The notes: a model not told the origin generated them from the sequence alone. 64,000 nt of DNA from Sphingobacteriales bacterium (GCA_028288165.1 JAQBOG010000017.1:62001-126000), one strand, 5' to 3'; counted from the first letter of the stretch, positions 44,071 to 55,200 are shown. Translations and numbers: made by a program.

Positions 44071-46449
44071 ATGATTAAACATTATCTTCTTGTCGCGATA
44101 AGGACTTTAACAAGAAATAAAGCCTTCACAGCAATTAACCTATTGGGGCTGGCACTTAGCTTATCCTGCAGTTTATTGATTGTTCTCTGGGTGCAAGATG
44201 AAAGAAGCGTTGATGCTTTTCACAAAAACGGTAAAGACCTTTACCAGGTTTATGAACGCCAATATTTCGATGGGAAGGTGGAGGGTAATTATTTTACTCA
44301 GGGCCTGCTGGCCGATGAATTGAAAAGGACTATTCCTGAAATAAAATACACAGTCGGAATGGATTATGCATCGGCACCTGGTACTTTGAACACGTTGAAA
44401 GCAGGTGAAAAAGTAAATAAAATGCAGGGCTTTTATACAGGTGCAGATTTTTTCAAAATGTTTAGCTACCCGCTGATTTCAGGAAACATAGAAAATGCGT
44501 TGAATACACCTGATGGTATTGCAATTTCAAGAAAAATGGCCGATCAGTTTTTTGGTGGCGCTGAAAAAGCGATGAGTAAAACTATTCTCTATGAAAATAG
44601 AGAGAACCTGCAAGTAACAGCAGTTTTCGAAAATTTACCGTCAAAGTCCTCTCAGCAATTTGATTTTTTAAGAAGCTGGTTAGCATTTGTTAAAGAAAAC
44701 AACTGGGTTAATAACTGGGGAAATACCAGTCCATCAACGGTAGTGCAGCTTCGGCCAGATGCCGACCCTGTTGTTGCAGAAGCCAAGATTAAAGATTTTA
44801 TTCAGAAATATATCCCAAAAACAGAGTCTTCTTACACCGAACTGGGTTTACAGCCTTATTCAGAAAAATACCTCAACGCTACTTTTAAAGACGGTAAAAT
44901 TGATGGTGGCCGAATAGAATATGTGAAAATTTTTAGTATGGTAGCAGTGTTTATACTGCTTATTTCCTGCATTAATTTTATGAATCTATCAACGGCTCGT
45001 GCAGCAAAGCGGGCAAAGGAAGTTGGAGTGAGAAAAGTGGTGGGAGCTGCAAGATCTATGCTCGCCATACAATTCATTGTAGAGGCTCTTTTGCTAACAT
45101 TTTTCTCGGTAATGCTCGCGGTTTTGCTGGTGATTGTGTTCTTGCCAGCTTTCAACAACCTTACGGGAAAGTATTTATTTCTACCTTTTGAACAACCTGT
45201 TTTTTGGGCATCTCTTCTTTGTCTTTTATTAATCACTGGTTTTATTGCCGGTAGTTATCCGGCTTTGCTTCTGTCTTCTCTTAACCCGATTAAGGTTTTA
45301 AAGGGAAGTTTAACGTTTAGTGCAGGTGCTGCTTCTCTACGCCGGGGCTTGGTTGTTTTCCAATTCTCGCTTTCCATTATTTTCATAATTGGGATGATTG
45401 TCACTTATCGCCAAATGGATTATATCCAATCTAAAAACCTTGGATATGATCGTGAAAACCTTATTTACATCCCATTAGAAGGTGAATTGATTAAAAAGTA
45501 TGATCTGTTTACGCAAGAAGCAGGTAACATGCCTGGCATAATTACTATTTCACAAATGAGAGAAAACCCTACATTGATAGGGCATCATATAGGCGGTGTG
45601 GGTTGGCCTGGCAAAGATCCAAATTTGACTACTTCGTTTGCGAATACTGCGGTTGAGTATGATTTTGTGAAAACCATGAACCTGAAGCTGAAAGAGGGAA
45701 GGGAATTTTCCAAAGAGTTTAAAGCTGATTCAACAAACTACCTGTTGAATGAAACGGCTGTGAAGAAAATGGGGTTCCAAAATGCAGTTGGCAAACGTGT
45801 GAGCTGGGGAAATAAAGCGGGCGAGGTTGTGGGAGTTTTGAAGGATTTTCATTTCAATTCCATGCATCAGACAATAGAGCCACTAATAATCAGATTAGAC
45901 ACTAAAAAACAATGGGGTACCATACTGGTTCGTACAGAAAAAGGCAAGACAAAAGAAGCACTTGTCAATTTACAGAAAGTGTGTAAATCGATCAATCCGA
46001 GTTTTCCATTTACTTACCAGTTTTCAGATCAGGAGTACACCAAACTTTATAAAAGCGAACAAGTGGTTAGTCAGCTGTCAAATTATTTTGCTTTCCTTGC
46101 CATCTTTATCTCTTGTTTAGGTTTACTTGGATTAGCCATGTTTACTGCCCGCCAGCGAATTAAAGAAATTGGCGTTCGAAAAGTTTTAGGAGCATCTGTA
46201 ACCGATATTGTCACATTACTTTCTACTAGCTTTTTAAAACCCGTTGCGCTAGCGATTGTAATTGCTTTCCCCATTTCGTGGTATGCAATAAATAAATGGC
46301 TTCAAGGTTTTGCTTATAAAATTGATATAGAGTGGTGGATTTTTGCAATTGCTGGCTTACTAACTATTACAATTGCGCTATTAACAGTAGGCTATCAAGC
46401 GATAAAAGCAGCGTTGGGAAATCCTGTTAAAAGTTTAAGAATTGAGTAG
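44071..46449 (+). CDS. MacB/FtsX-like ABC transporter permease, copy 11
   Basis: 792 residues from MIKHYLLVAIRTLTRNK, closest in its start to copy 1 (MIQNYFIIAIRVLSRNK). Coupling motifs are KEVGVRKVVGAA near 315 and KEIGVRKVLGAS near 697, after LGLLGLAMFTARQR; the C-terminus is NPVKSLRIE. It is the last permease of the array. Two candidate regulatory sites and a heptad leader (GCTGAAAGCCGATTGCTGAAAGCTCATAGCT in overlapping words) precede it, so it probably forms its own transcription unit. The stop is followed by heptad words leading into a broken toxin gene. Confidence 0.94.
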   Translation: MIKHYLLVAIRTLTRNKAFTAINLLGLALSLSCSLLIVLWVQDERSVDAFHKNGKDLYQVYERQYFDGKVEGNYFTQGLLADELKRTIPEIKYTVGMDYASAPGTLNTLKAGEKVNKMQGFYTGADFFKMFSYPLISGNIENALNTPDGIAISRKMADQFFGGAEKAMSKTILYENRENLQVTAVFENLPSKSSQQFDFLRSWLAFVKENNWVNNWGNTSPSTVVQLRPDADPVVAEAKIKDFIQKYIPKTESSYTELGLQPYSEKYLNATFKDGKIDGGRIEYVKIFSMVAVFILLISCINFMNLSTARAAKRAKEVGVRKVVGAARSMLAIQFIVEALLLTFFSVMLAVLLVIVFLPAFNNLTGKYLFLPFEQPVFWASLLCLLLITGFIAGSYPALLLSSLNPIKVLKGSLTFSAGAASLRRGLVVFQFSLSIIFIIGMIVTYRQMDYIQSKNLGYDRENLIYIPLEGELIKKYDLFTQEAGNMPGIITISQMRENPTLIGHHIGGVGWPGKDPNLTTSFANTAVEYDFVKTMNLKLKEGREFSKEFKADSTNYLLNETAVKKMGFQNAVGKRVSWGNKAGEVVGVLKDFHFNSMHQTIEPLIIRLDTKKQWGTILVRTEKGKTKEALVNLQKVCKSINPSFPFTYQFSDQEYTKLYKSEQVVSQLSNYFAFLAIFISCLGLLGLAMFTARQRIKEIGVRKVLGASVTDIVTLLSTSFLKPVALAIVIAFPISWYAINKWLQGFAYKIDIEWWIFAIAGLLTITIALLTVGYQAIKAALGNPVKSLRIE

Positions 46450-46563
46450 AGCTATTAGCAGTCAGCAGTCAGCAATGAGCTCATGCCGCTTTAAAGAGAC
46501 AAGTAAATATGTTTTTAGCTAACAGCTCACTGCTGACAGCTGATAGCTCAAAGCTGATTGCTA
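46450..46563 (+). repeat. Heptad repeats joined to a truncated toxin gene
   Basis: + arm GTCAGCA GTCAGCA ATGAGCT, spacer, inverted arm AGCTCACTGCTGACAGCTGATAGCT and so on, ending in GATTGCTAAA. The last word supplies the stop codon of the broken PIN toxin on the - strand. Confidence 0.8.
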
Positions 46564-46711
46564 AACATCGCAAAATTCATTGTAAGTATCAATACTGGAG
46601 ATAATTTCACCGGTTTTAATTATCTTATCATAAGCATTTGGTAGTCGAATTTTTAAATAGAAAAGCACTAATAAGTGTATTAGTATCTATAATGAATAGC
46701 TTATTCCTCAT
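46561..46711 (-). pseudogene. Truncated, frameshifted PIN-domain toxin (VapC-like)
   Basis: From ATG at 46711 (overlapping the antitoxin stop by 11 nt) the - strand reads MRNKLFIIDTNTLISAFLFK, the PIN N-terminus with its first catalytic Asp. After about 26 codons the frame breaks. The next frame continues AYDKIIKTGEIISSIDTYNE and FCDV and then stops where the heptad repeat begins. At least the C-terminal half, with the later acidic residues, is missing, so the toxin must be inactive. Confidence 0.85.
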
Positions 46712-46928
46712 TAAGCAGTTCTTTCAAAGCTTCTTCAGTAAGTCCATTATTGAATGCTTCCTCGCGTGCCTTTATTAGCAATATTTCGAAATCTGCTTCC
46801 TTCAGTTTTTGTGAAACTTCTTCAATTTGTTTTTCGAAACTCTTTTCAAGGTGACTTCTTATTTTGGGGGACACATTTGGCCATTTCTTTGCTATAGCAT
46901 CATCAACTTCGATAACTATTCTTTCCAT
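46701..46928 (-). CDS. Antitoxin-like protein of a broken PIN toxin pair
   Basis: 75 residues, acidic and helical (MERIVIEVDDAIAKKWPNVS, then KIRSHLEKSFEKQIEEVSQK and a C-terminal LTEEALKELLNEE). Size, charge and an 11-nt overlap with the PIN-domain start make it the antitoxin of a VapBC-like or TIGR00305-type PIN pair. The open frame is intact although the toxin is broken, so it may be a leftover without function or may still protect against related toxins. Confidence 0.7.
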   Translation of the reverse strand: MERIVIEVDDAIAKKWPNVSPKIRSHLEKSFEKQIEEVSQKLKEADFEILLIKAREEAFNNGLTEEALKELLNEE

Positions 46929-47006
46929 AGTTTGTTACCTTTTGATAATCAAAAATACAAAAAGTAGTGCAAAAATTCCGGCTTAGAGGAGAGTCACAGC
47001 CTTCCA

Positions 47007-50000
47007 TTACCCCTTCTTCTTCATTTCCTGCAAAAACACCGATGGTGTTTTGCCGAATTCCTTTTTAAAGGCCTTAGTAAAATAGGATTGGGTTTGGATT
47101 CCGATACGAGACATCACTTCTGAAAGTGGCACATCTTCATGGCTCATAATGTGTACCGCAGTTTTTAAACGAATGGTTCGAACGAAATCTCCGATAGATT
47201 GCCCGGTGATGCCTTTGATTTTTTGATACAGCTTGGTTCGGCTCATTCCAATTTCGGAGCATAAAAAATCAATATCCATTTCAGGGTTTACCAATTGTTT
47301 GTCTACGATATTTAAGATCTTGTCCATAAACTCCTTATCTTGTGTAGAGTGAACTAATTCTCGAGCTTGTACATGATGATCTTTCGAGTAGCGATCCTTC
47401 ATTTTTGTACGCTGTTCGAAAATATTACGGATGGTAAGTAAGAGCAGGTCGATACTAAATGGCTTAGAAAAATAAAAATCCGCACCTGATTCAACGCCTT
47501 CAATTCGTGATTCAATGGCGTCTTTAGCGGTTAGCATCATGAAAGGAATATGACTGATTTCGATATCCTGTTTCACCACTTTACAAAAATCAATTCCATT
47601 CATGCCCGGCATCATCACATCGCTGATAATTAAATCAGGAGAGATTTCTTTCGCTTTTTCGATGCCGGCTAAACCATCAGCAGCTTCAGAAATACTGTAA
47701 AACGGACTCAGACTATCCTTAATGAATTTTCTTAGCTCTTCGTTATCGTCAACAACTAAAATATGTTGAGCGTTTGTAAGTGGTGTTTGAGCAGCTTGAT
47801 TTACCGACTCGGGCGGGGTGTAATATTCATATTTGGACGTTAAACTTTCAAGCTGGATTCCGCCTTCGGTCGTTTGTATCCAACGTTCGTTGTCTGTATA
47901 GTTTTCTTCCCCAAAGGGTAAAGCAATAATTATTTCTGTGCCTTGATGTCGTTCACTGTAAACAAAAATGTCGCCTTTATGAAGCATTACCAGACTTTTT
48001 ACAAAAGCTAATCCAACACCAGAACCCATATGCGATTCGGTGATGCGGTAATAACGTTCAAAAAGGTGCCTAATTGATTCTTTCGAAATACCTATGCCAT
48101 TATCGGCTACCCGGATATAGACGTAATTTTTGGCCCGGTAATCATTTTTAAGTAAGTATTCATTTTCAAACGAAGGGCTGAATTCTTCTATGGTCTCGAA
48201 TACATTCACTGAAATACTACCCGTATTGGCGGTGTATTTAAAAGAGTTGTTTAAAAGGTTGCTGATAATTTTTTCTAATAACTGACGATCAAACCACACC
48301 TGGTTCAATAGGGATATGTCTACCTTGAAATCTATTTGTTTTTGCTCAGCTAGTTCATTGAACTGATCTGAAATTTCATGTAAAAAAGCTGCAAGATTAC
48401 CAGGCATTACCCGGAGTTTAAGAGCACCAGCTTCCACTTTTCTGAAGTCCATTAACTCATTGATTAGTGACATTAATCGACGAGTATTGCGATACATTCC
48501 CTGGTAATAATTCTGGAGTGATGTTCCCGGATTTTCTTTAAGTAGTTTTTCTAAAGGCCCCATTATCAATGATAAAGGGGTTCTGAACTCATGTGATATA
48601 TTAGTAAAGAATTGTAGTTGTAACTGGTGTATTTCTTCTTTTTTCTTTTCTTCCAGATCTTTTAATTCTTGCTGCCTTTTGAACTGAAGATATAGATATC
48701 CACCGCACATCATTGATAAGATCACCATCGTTCTAAACCACCAGGAATCATAAAAAGGAGGGGAGATACTGATTTGCAAGGATGCACCAGCCTCGTTCCA
48801 GAAACCATCATTATTAGAAGCTCGTACTTTAAAAGTATAATCGCCGGGACTTAAATTGGTGTAAGTAGCTTTGTTCTCAGTACCCGCCTGTACCCAATCT
48901 TTATCAAAGCTAGCTAACTTATAGGCGAATTTATTATTCTCGGAAACGGTGTAATTTAAAGCTGCAAAATTAAATGAGAAGGTTGATTGCTTATAGGTAA
49001 GTGATAGGTTTTTGGTTAAACTGATATCTTCTTTTAGTGGTGAATTTTGATCGTTTATGTTTGCTTGTTCATTAAAGATTTGGAAACCTGTAATGTAAAC
49101 CGGCGGTATAAATTTGTTTAGGTTAATTTTTGGATAGAAAACGTTGAACCCATTGATGCCACCAAAAAATAGTTCACCGGTTTTTGATTTAAGGCAAGCA
49201 TTTGCTTCAAATTCCTGTCCTTGCAAACCGTCTCCTCGGTTATACTTTTTATATTGAAGGGTTTTAGTATTTAATTCAGTTAAGCCATTAGAAGTTGAAA
49301 TCCATAAAATACCTCGTTCATCCTCTAAAATTCCCTTAATAAACTCATTGGATAAACCTGCTTTATCCGTAAACAAAACAAATTTATCTGCCTTTTTATC
49401 AAATAGATATAAGCCTGTTTGTCCTACCCAAAGCCTCCCTTTACTATCGGAGAAAATTACTCGCAGATCGGGCGTTTTATCTTCTTTATCAAAGTAGTGA
49501 GTGAAGCGCTTTTTTATGGGGTCGTAACAATTCAATCCACCGTCATCGGTTCCAAGCCAGATATTTCTTTGAGCATCCTCATTAATAGAAACGATGTTAT
49601 TTCCTTTTAATCGGGTTTTCTTGTCTGTAGCCTCAATAATTCGTCTAAACTGTTTGGTTTTTCTGTCCAGCAAATTTAACCCGCCGTAGTAAGTGGCAAT
49701 CCACAGGTTTCCGAAGCTGTCTTCAAATGTTTTTTGAATGTGGTTGGAGCTGATTGCATTCTTATCCCTTGTATCTGTTAAAAAGCGGGTAAAGGTTTTG
49801 CTTTCGCGATTATAAAGGTTTAATCCACCACCCCAGGTGCCCACCCATAAATTACCTTGTTTATCCTCCTCAACATCTAACACTGCGTTAGCTCCCACAC
49901 TTTGAGCATTAAAAGGATCGAAACGATGGTGCACAAAGCGGTTCGCTTTCCGATCAAACATATCCAAGCCTCCACCATCGGTCGCAATCCAGATCATGCC

Positions 50001-51113
50001 GTATCTATCTTCACAAAACGCTCTTACATCATTATAAATTAAGCTATTGGTGTTTGTTTCCTGCTGATAAAGTTTAAATTTTTCCGCCCCTGGTGTATAT
50101 AAGTTTAATCCTCCACGGTGAGTACCTACCCATAAATTTTCTTGTTTATCTTGAAATAAAGCCGAAATGGTTCGTTGTGATAAGCTCCCCGGGTTTTCCG
50201 GTTCGTTTTGATAGTGATAAAAATTATTACTTTCCGGATTGAATAAATCGAGCCCGCCGTTGATACTCCCCACCCACAAATTACCTTGTTTATCCACCAT
50301 AATCGTCTTAATCATATTTGAAGCTAAACTCGTGGGATTTCTCTCTGAATGTTCAAAATGCTTAAACTGCTTGGTTGTGATATCAAATAAGTATAATCCT
50401 TCCTGCTCTGTGGCTAACCATAAATTACCTTTTTGGTCTTCTTGTATAGCTCGAACTACCTTACTGTTGCTGAATTTGAATGCAATAAATCGTCTGCTTT
50501 GGGGATCAAAATAATTCAATCCATTATCAGTGGCTAGCCACAAATTGCCCTTTTTATCTTCAGCGATAGCGTTTACTCGATCATTACTTAATGTTTGGAG
50601 TTTATCTGTATGCCGATATTTTGTAAATGAATGGTTTTGATAATCGAATTTATTTAAGCCACCTCCGAAAGTACCTACCCATAAATTACCTTTCTTATCC
50701 TCATAAACAGACGTAATTTGGTTATTGCTTAGGCTTTCCGGGTTCTTCAGATCGTTTTTAAAACGACTGAAATTGTTTTTTTTCGTATTAAAACGATTTA
50801 AACCATTAAGGGTACCAATCCATAGGTTTTTACGCCTGTCTTCGTAGATGTAACGAATGTAATTATCGCTGATTGAATTGCTGTCCGAAGCATTCCATCG
50901 GTAAACTGTAAAATGGTTACCATCATATCTGTTCAACCCATCTCTTGTTCCAATCCAAATAAAACCCCGGCTATCTTGAAAAATGGTTTCGATGGTACTA
51001 TTTGATAATCCCTGCTCAATAGATAGGTGCCTAAACTTAAGTTTAGGTGCTTGTGACAACGAAGTTTGGGGTAACCCAAAACATGCAACAATGAAAAACA
51101 GGCGCAAAATCAT
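47007..51113 (-). CDS. Hybrid two-component system regulator (HTCS) of the polysaccharide locus
   Basis: One-protein sensor-kinase-regulator that would switch on the divergent Sus locus when a breakdown oligosaccharide binds its periplasmic domain. The frame is open to 51149, but Met at 51113 gives a good signal peptide (MILRLFFIVACFGLPQTSLS) and 1368 residues. The periplasmic part is two seven-bladed Reg_prop propellers (repeats of the type GNLWVGTFGGGLNKFD) plus a Y_Y_Y domain. A membrane helix (~790-815) leads to HisKA with His841 (NISHEFRTPLSLI), HATPase (NLLNNSFKYT, DNGIGISKE, GSGVGLAFVK), a receiver domain with Asp1165 (IISDVMMPG) and a C-terminal AraC-type HTH (MSRTKLYQKIKGITGQSI). It is a full-length member. 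Confidence 0.96.
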   Translation of the reverse strand: MILRLFFIVACFGLPQTSLSQAPKLKFRHLSIEQGLSNSTIETIFQDSRGFIWIGTRDGLNRYDGNHFTVYRWNASDSNSISDNYIRYIYEDRRKNLWIGTLNGLNRFNTKKNNFSRFKNDLKNPESLSNNQITSVYEDKKGNLWVGTFGGGLNKFDYQNHSFTKYRHTDKLQTLSNDRVNAIAEDKKGNLWLATDNGLNYFDPQSRRFIAFKFSNSKVVRAIQEDQKGNLWLATEQEGLYLFDITTKQFKHFEHSERNPTSLASNMIKTIMVDKQGNLWVGSINGGLDLFNPESNNFYHYQNEPENPGSLSQRTISALFQDKQENLWVGTHRGGLNLYTPGAEKFKLYQQETNTNSLIYNDVRAFCEDRYGMIWIATDGGGLDMFDRKANRFVHHRFDPFNAQSVGANAVLDVEEDKQGNLWVGTWGGGLNLYNRESKTFTRFLTDTRDKNAISSNHIQKTFEDSFGNLWIATYYGGLNLLDRKTKQFRRIIEATDKKTRLKGNNIVSINEDAQRNIWLGTDDGGLNCYDPIKKRFTHYFDKEDKTPDLRVIFSDSKGRLWVGQTGLYLFDKKADKFVLFTDKAGLSNEFIKGILEDERGILWISTSNGLTELNTKTLQYKKYNRGDGLQGQEFEANACLKSKTGELFFGGINGFNVFYPKINLNKFIPPVYITGFQIFNEQANINDQNSPLKEDISLTKNLSLTYKQSTFSFNFAALNYTVSENNKFAYKLASFDKDWVQAGTENKATYTNLSPGDYTFKVRASNNDGFWNEAGASLQISISPPFYDSWWFRTMVILSMMCGGYLYLQFKRQQELKDLEEKKKEEIHQLQLQFFTNISHEFRTPLSLIMGPLEKLLKENPGTSLQNYYQGMYRNTRRLMSLINELMDFRKVEAGALKLRVMPGNLAAFLHEISDQFNELAEQKQIDFKVDISLLNQVWFDRQLLEKIISNLLNNSFKYTANTGSISVNVFETIEEFSPSFENEYLLKNDYRAKNYVYIRVADNGIGISKESIRHLFERYYRITESHMGSGVGLAFVKSLVMLHKGDIFVYSERHQGTEIIIALPFGEENYTDNERWIQTTEGGIQLESLTSKYEYYTPPESVNQAAQTPLTNAQHILVVDDNEELRKFIKDSLSPFYSISEAADGLAGIEKAKEISPDLIISDVMMPGMNGIDFCKVVKQDIEISHIPFMMLTAKDAIESRIEGVESGADFYFSKPFSIDLLLLTIRNIFEQRTKMKDRYSKDHHVQARELVHSTQDKEFMDKILNIVDKQLVNPEMDIDFLCSEIGMSRTKLYQKIKGITGQSIGDFVRTIRLKTAVHIMSHEDVPLSEVMSRIGIQTQSYFTKAFKKEFGKTPSVFLQEMKKKG

Positions 51114-51576
51114 ATTGAAATTATGTCTGGATTTACCGCTACTTATCATTTAAAAAGAGATGGTTATAGGTTCCGTTTTGCTTTCTGAATCGAACGAGCA
51201 ATTTAAAGAAATTTATGAAAGTGTTGAGCAGTCACAAATAAACAGAGACGGTAGCATCTCAAAAAATACTCACCTATGACGAAGAGTAATTTGGCTAACA
51301 GGGGAAGTAGGTAAGCAGCAAGTTTCGCATCAAAAATTTAAAACTCTCACTGAAATCTTCCATATTAAATAGAAAAACAAGTATGTCATGCTGTCAGTAT
51401 GCAAATTTTTATTTTATTAAATTATTTAAAATCAGATATATAGAATCTCTATTTAAAGATATACATTACTTCATGTTGTTCTTGATGTTAAATGAATCTT
51501 TAATATGTCGTTCCCCCAAATTAAACTCAATATCATCAATTATAACAAATCGCATGAAGCTAAATAAGCTACTCAT

Positions 51577-51913
51577 ATGGTTATTCGTATTAAACCCACC
51601 AATAATAAATCAAATAAAAAAATCTTAATAATCACTTGCCTGCTAGTACTCGTGATGGTATTGAGATGTAAAAAAGCGAATCTCGTTACGGAAAAGCCGT
51701 AATGATTTGTGAGGTAGGCATGGAAGTAATAGCGCCCTCCACTTGTAAATCATTTATCAAAGATATTCTGAATAAAACAAAAGCGGTTTCTAACGGCAGA
51801 GGCTTGGAGTTTTTATGGGAACCTCCATGTTACATAGCTAGAATCTGTAAGGTAAAGGTGCGTTCGGAACCAATGGCCGCCCAACAGTTGCACTCGATGC
51901 ATTATTGAATTAG
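51577..51913 (+). pseudogene. Decayed GH53 endo-galactanase gene with its middle deleted
   Basis: From ATG at 51577 a lipoprotein signal (KKILIITCLLVLVMVLRCKK) resembles the start of the intact GH53 gene at 58193. At about 51679 it jumps to SRYGKAVMICEVGMEV, the nucleophile-strand region of GH53 (intact copy: SRYGKEVMVCEVGMSV), in another frame. A further shift near 51810-51850 leads to GKGAFGTNGRPTVALDALLN and stop, matching the intact C-terminus. The whole central barrel is missing. It is most likely a relic of an older galactanase gene at this position. Confidence 0.85.
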
Positions 51914-52273
51914 CTAAGTGATGATGCAAAACCTCAGTTTTTAAGAAATGTATTTTTGGCCTTTAGAACTGGTTTTAAGTGAAAAAAAGCTTAATTGAAC
52001 TAATTCTATAAACGATAGAACAACACATGAACCTTCGGTTTTGCATTAATTTGTATGTACCAATAAACAATTAATACCTCACCCGTAATTATAAACCATA
52101 TGATAAGATAAATTACTACACAGAAAAGGTATCAGGTAACGAGTATCAGGTATCAGGTATCAGGTACGAGTATCAGGTATTAGGTATTAGGTCGTACAGT
52201 TCTCATATTTCATACCTCAAATCCCAATCTCAAATATCAATCTCAATAAACCAACTAGCTTTTTCAATAAACC
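51914..52273 (+). other. Leader of the Sus operon with heptad repeats
   Basis: 51914-52120 is AT-rich with no gene; it should contain the HTCS-controlled promoter, but no motif is convincing by eye. 52128-52192 is a clean run of TCAGGTA-type heptads (GTATCAG GTATCAG GTATCAG, then GTATTAG GTATTAG). Inverted words (ATACCTCAAATCCCAATCTC and so on) follow to 52245. The susC-like ATG is at 52274. Confidence 0.7.
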
Positions 52274-55200
52274 ATGAAGATGTTAAAAACCTCAAATCAA
52301 AATAAGTCGGGTAAAGGCAAGCTCTTATACATACTGCTTGCATTTCTATTAGTAAATTCTCAACTGTTTGCCGTTAACATAAAAAGCCTTGTTCCTGCAT
52401 ATACTGTAAAAGGACAGGTAACATCCATAACTGGCGAAACACTTGTAGGTGTAAGTATTAAAGTAAAAGGAACCGTTAGGGGCACATCTACTGATGTAAA
52501 TGGAAAATTCAGTATTAGTGTTCCTGATAATAAATCGGTTTTGGTTTTTTCGTACATCGGATACAAAACCCAGGAAGTAGGTGTTAATGGCAGTGAAACA
52601 GTAAATGTTAAGTTAGAAGCAGACGCTACATCATTATCAGAGGTAGTAGTTGTAGGTTATGGTACTGCACGCAAAAAGGATTTAACAGGTTCTGTTACGG
52701 TAATTACAGCTAAAGATTTCCAGAAAGGAAACATCTCTACACCAGAGCAAATGATAGCTGGTAAAGTTCCGGGTGTATCAATTACTTCGAATGGTGGCCA
52801 GCCAGGATCAGGAAGTACTATTCGTATTCGTGGAGGATCTTCATTAAATGCAAGTAATGATCCGCTGATAGTGATTGATAATGTTCCTCTGGAAAACTCT
52901 TCAGTTTCTGGAGCTTCCAATCCCTTGAGTTTTATCAATCCTAATGATATTGAAAGTTTTACCGTATTGAAAGATGCTTCAGCAGCAGCCATATATGGCG
53001 CAAGAGCAGCAAACGGTGTAATCATCATCACTACCAAAAAAGGTAAAAGTGACAAGTTAAAAGTTGCTTTCAATACTGTTAATTCATTGTCTGAAGTTTC
53101 TAAACAGGTCAGCGTTTTAAGTCCGGATGAGTTTCGCTCCATTGTAAATGAAAATGGAACCGCAGCTCAAAAAGCAATGCTGGGCACCGCAAATACAGAT
53201 TGGCAAAGTGAAGTTTTTCAACAGGCGTTGGCTACTGATAATAACATCAGCATTAGTGGTGGAATAAAAAAGCTGCCTTATCGCCTTTCATTGGGATATC
53301 AAAACCAAGACGGAATTTTAAAAACCGATAATCTTCAAAAAACTTCTATGGCATTTGTATTAAATCCAACGTTTTTCAAAGATCATTTGAAAGTTGATTT
53401 AAACTTGAAAGGGAGTATGCAAAATGCCCGTTTCGGAACACAAGGCGCAATCGGCGGTGCTGTAAGTTTTGATCCAACTCATCCAGTTTCTGCAAACAGT
53501 AACAGGTATAACGGTTATTATGAATGGACAGATGCAAACGGAAATTTAACCAATTTGGTAGGTCGTAATCCGGTTGGCTTACTCAATCAAAGGCTTGATG
53601 AGGGAAATCCTCGTAGAAGCATTGGCAATGTGCAATTTGATTATAAATTCCATTTTTTACCTGAGTTAAAAGCCAATTTAAATTTAGGTTACGATGTTTC
53701 TGAAGGTTCAGGAACTGTATTTGTAGCCGATAGTGCTGCCTCAGATTATACCAGAAAAGGAATCAATAATCAATACAAACAAAATAAAAAGAATACCCTG
53801 GTTGATTTTTATTTGAATTATGCCAAGGAAATATCTTCCATTAGTAGAATTGATATTACCACAGGATACTCTTACAACGATTACTTAACCACCATTAATA
53901 ATTTTGCAGACTATAATGCAGCTGGTGTGAAATTGCCAAACACTGATCCGGCATTTCCGTTTGATAAGCCTCAAAATCGTTTAATTTCTTTCTTTGGCCG
54001 GGCTAACTACACGTATAACGATCGCTATTTACTAACTGCAACATTGCGTAGAGATGGTTCATCACGATTTGCTGAAAATAGTCGGTACGCTTTGTTTCCA
54101 TCTGTTGCACTTGCGTGGACAATTAAAAACGAAAGCTTTCTTAAAAATAATAAAACCGTTTCAGGTTTAAAACTTCGTCTTGGATACGGTATTACAGGTC
54201 AACAAGATGGTATCGGAAACTATGATTATTTATCGTATTACGGTTTAAGTACTATCAATGCAACCTACCAGTTTGGTAGCAAATATTACCAAATGTTTCG
54301 TCCGGGAGGTTACTATGCCGATCGTAAATGGGAGCAAACTGCTACTGAAAATATCGGTTTAGATTTCGGATTATTTAACGATCGCATTACCGGAAGTGTA
54401 GATGTTTATCGTAAAAAGACAGACGATTTATTGAACAAAATTCCACAACCAGCTGGTACCAATTTCTCTGCCTACATCGTTGCAAACGTAGGTTCAATGA
54501 AAAATGAAGGAATTGAATTTAATATCAATACGCAACCTATCCGCAAAGAAAACTTTACATGGGATGCAGGTTTTAACGTTACCTATAATAAAAACACGAT
54601 TACCAACTTAACCGTTGTTCCAAATGATCCAAACTACATTGGTTTCCCAAGCGGAACCATAGCAGGTGGAATTGGTGGCCAGTTCGCTTTCATAAACTCT
54701 GTAGGCAGTCCTAAAAACACATTTTTCCTGTATCAACAAGTTTATGATACCAACGGAAAGCCAATTGAAGGGGTTTTTGTAGATCAAAACAACGACGGAA
54801 TCATTAACTCAAGCGATTTGCACAGAAGTAAAGGTTCTGATCCGAAAGTATTCCTGGGTTTTAGCACCAATGCAACCTATAAAAAATGGAATGCTGGTTT
54901 AGTAATGCGTGCTAATTTGGGTAACTACTTATATAACAATGTATACAGCCAAACCGGAAATTTAAGCCAGATATTAGGAACAGCAGTTTTGTATAACGCC
55001 TCTACTAATTACCTGGAAACAAACTTTAAGGGTGGAAATGCACATCAAATATTGAGTGATTATTATCTTCAAAATGCGTCATTCCTGCGTATGGATAACA
55101 TCAACGTAGGTTACAAGGTTGGAACAATCTTTAATAACAAAGCCAATCTGCAATTGAACGCAAATCTTCAGAACGTATTCATTATCACCAAATACTCCGG

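Noticed and set aside
51383..51628. 81-codon + strand open frame upstream of the GH53 relic
   Set aside because: It is in a different frame from the GH53 fragments, has low-complexity AT-rich sequence and no recognisable signal or domain.
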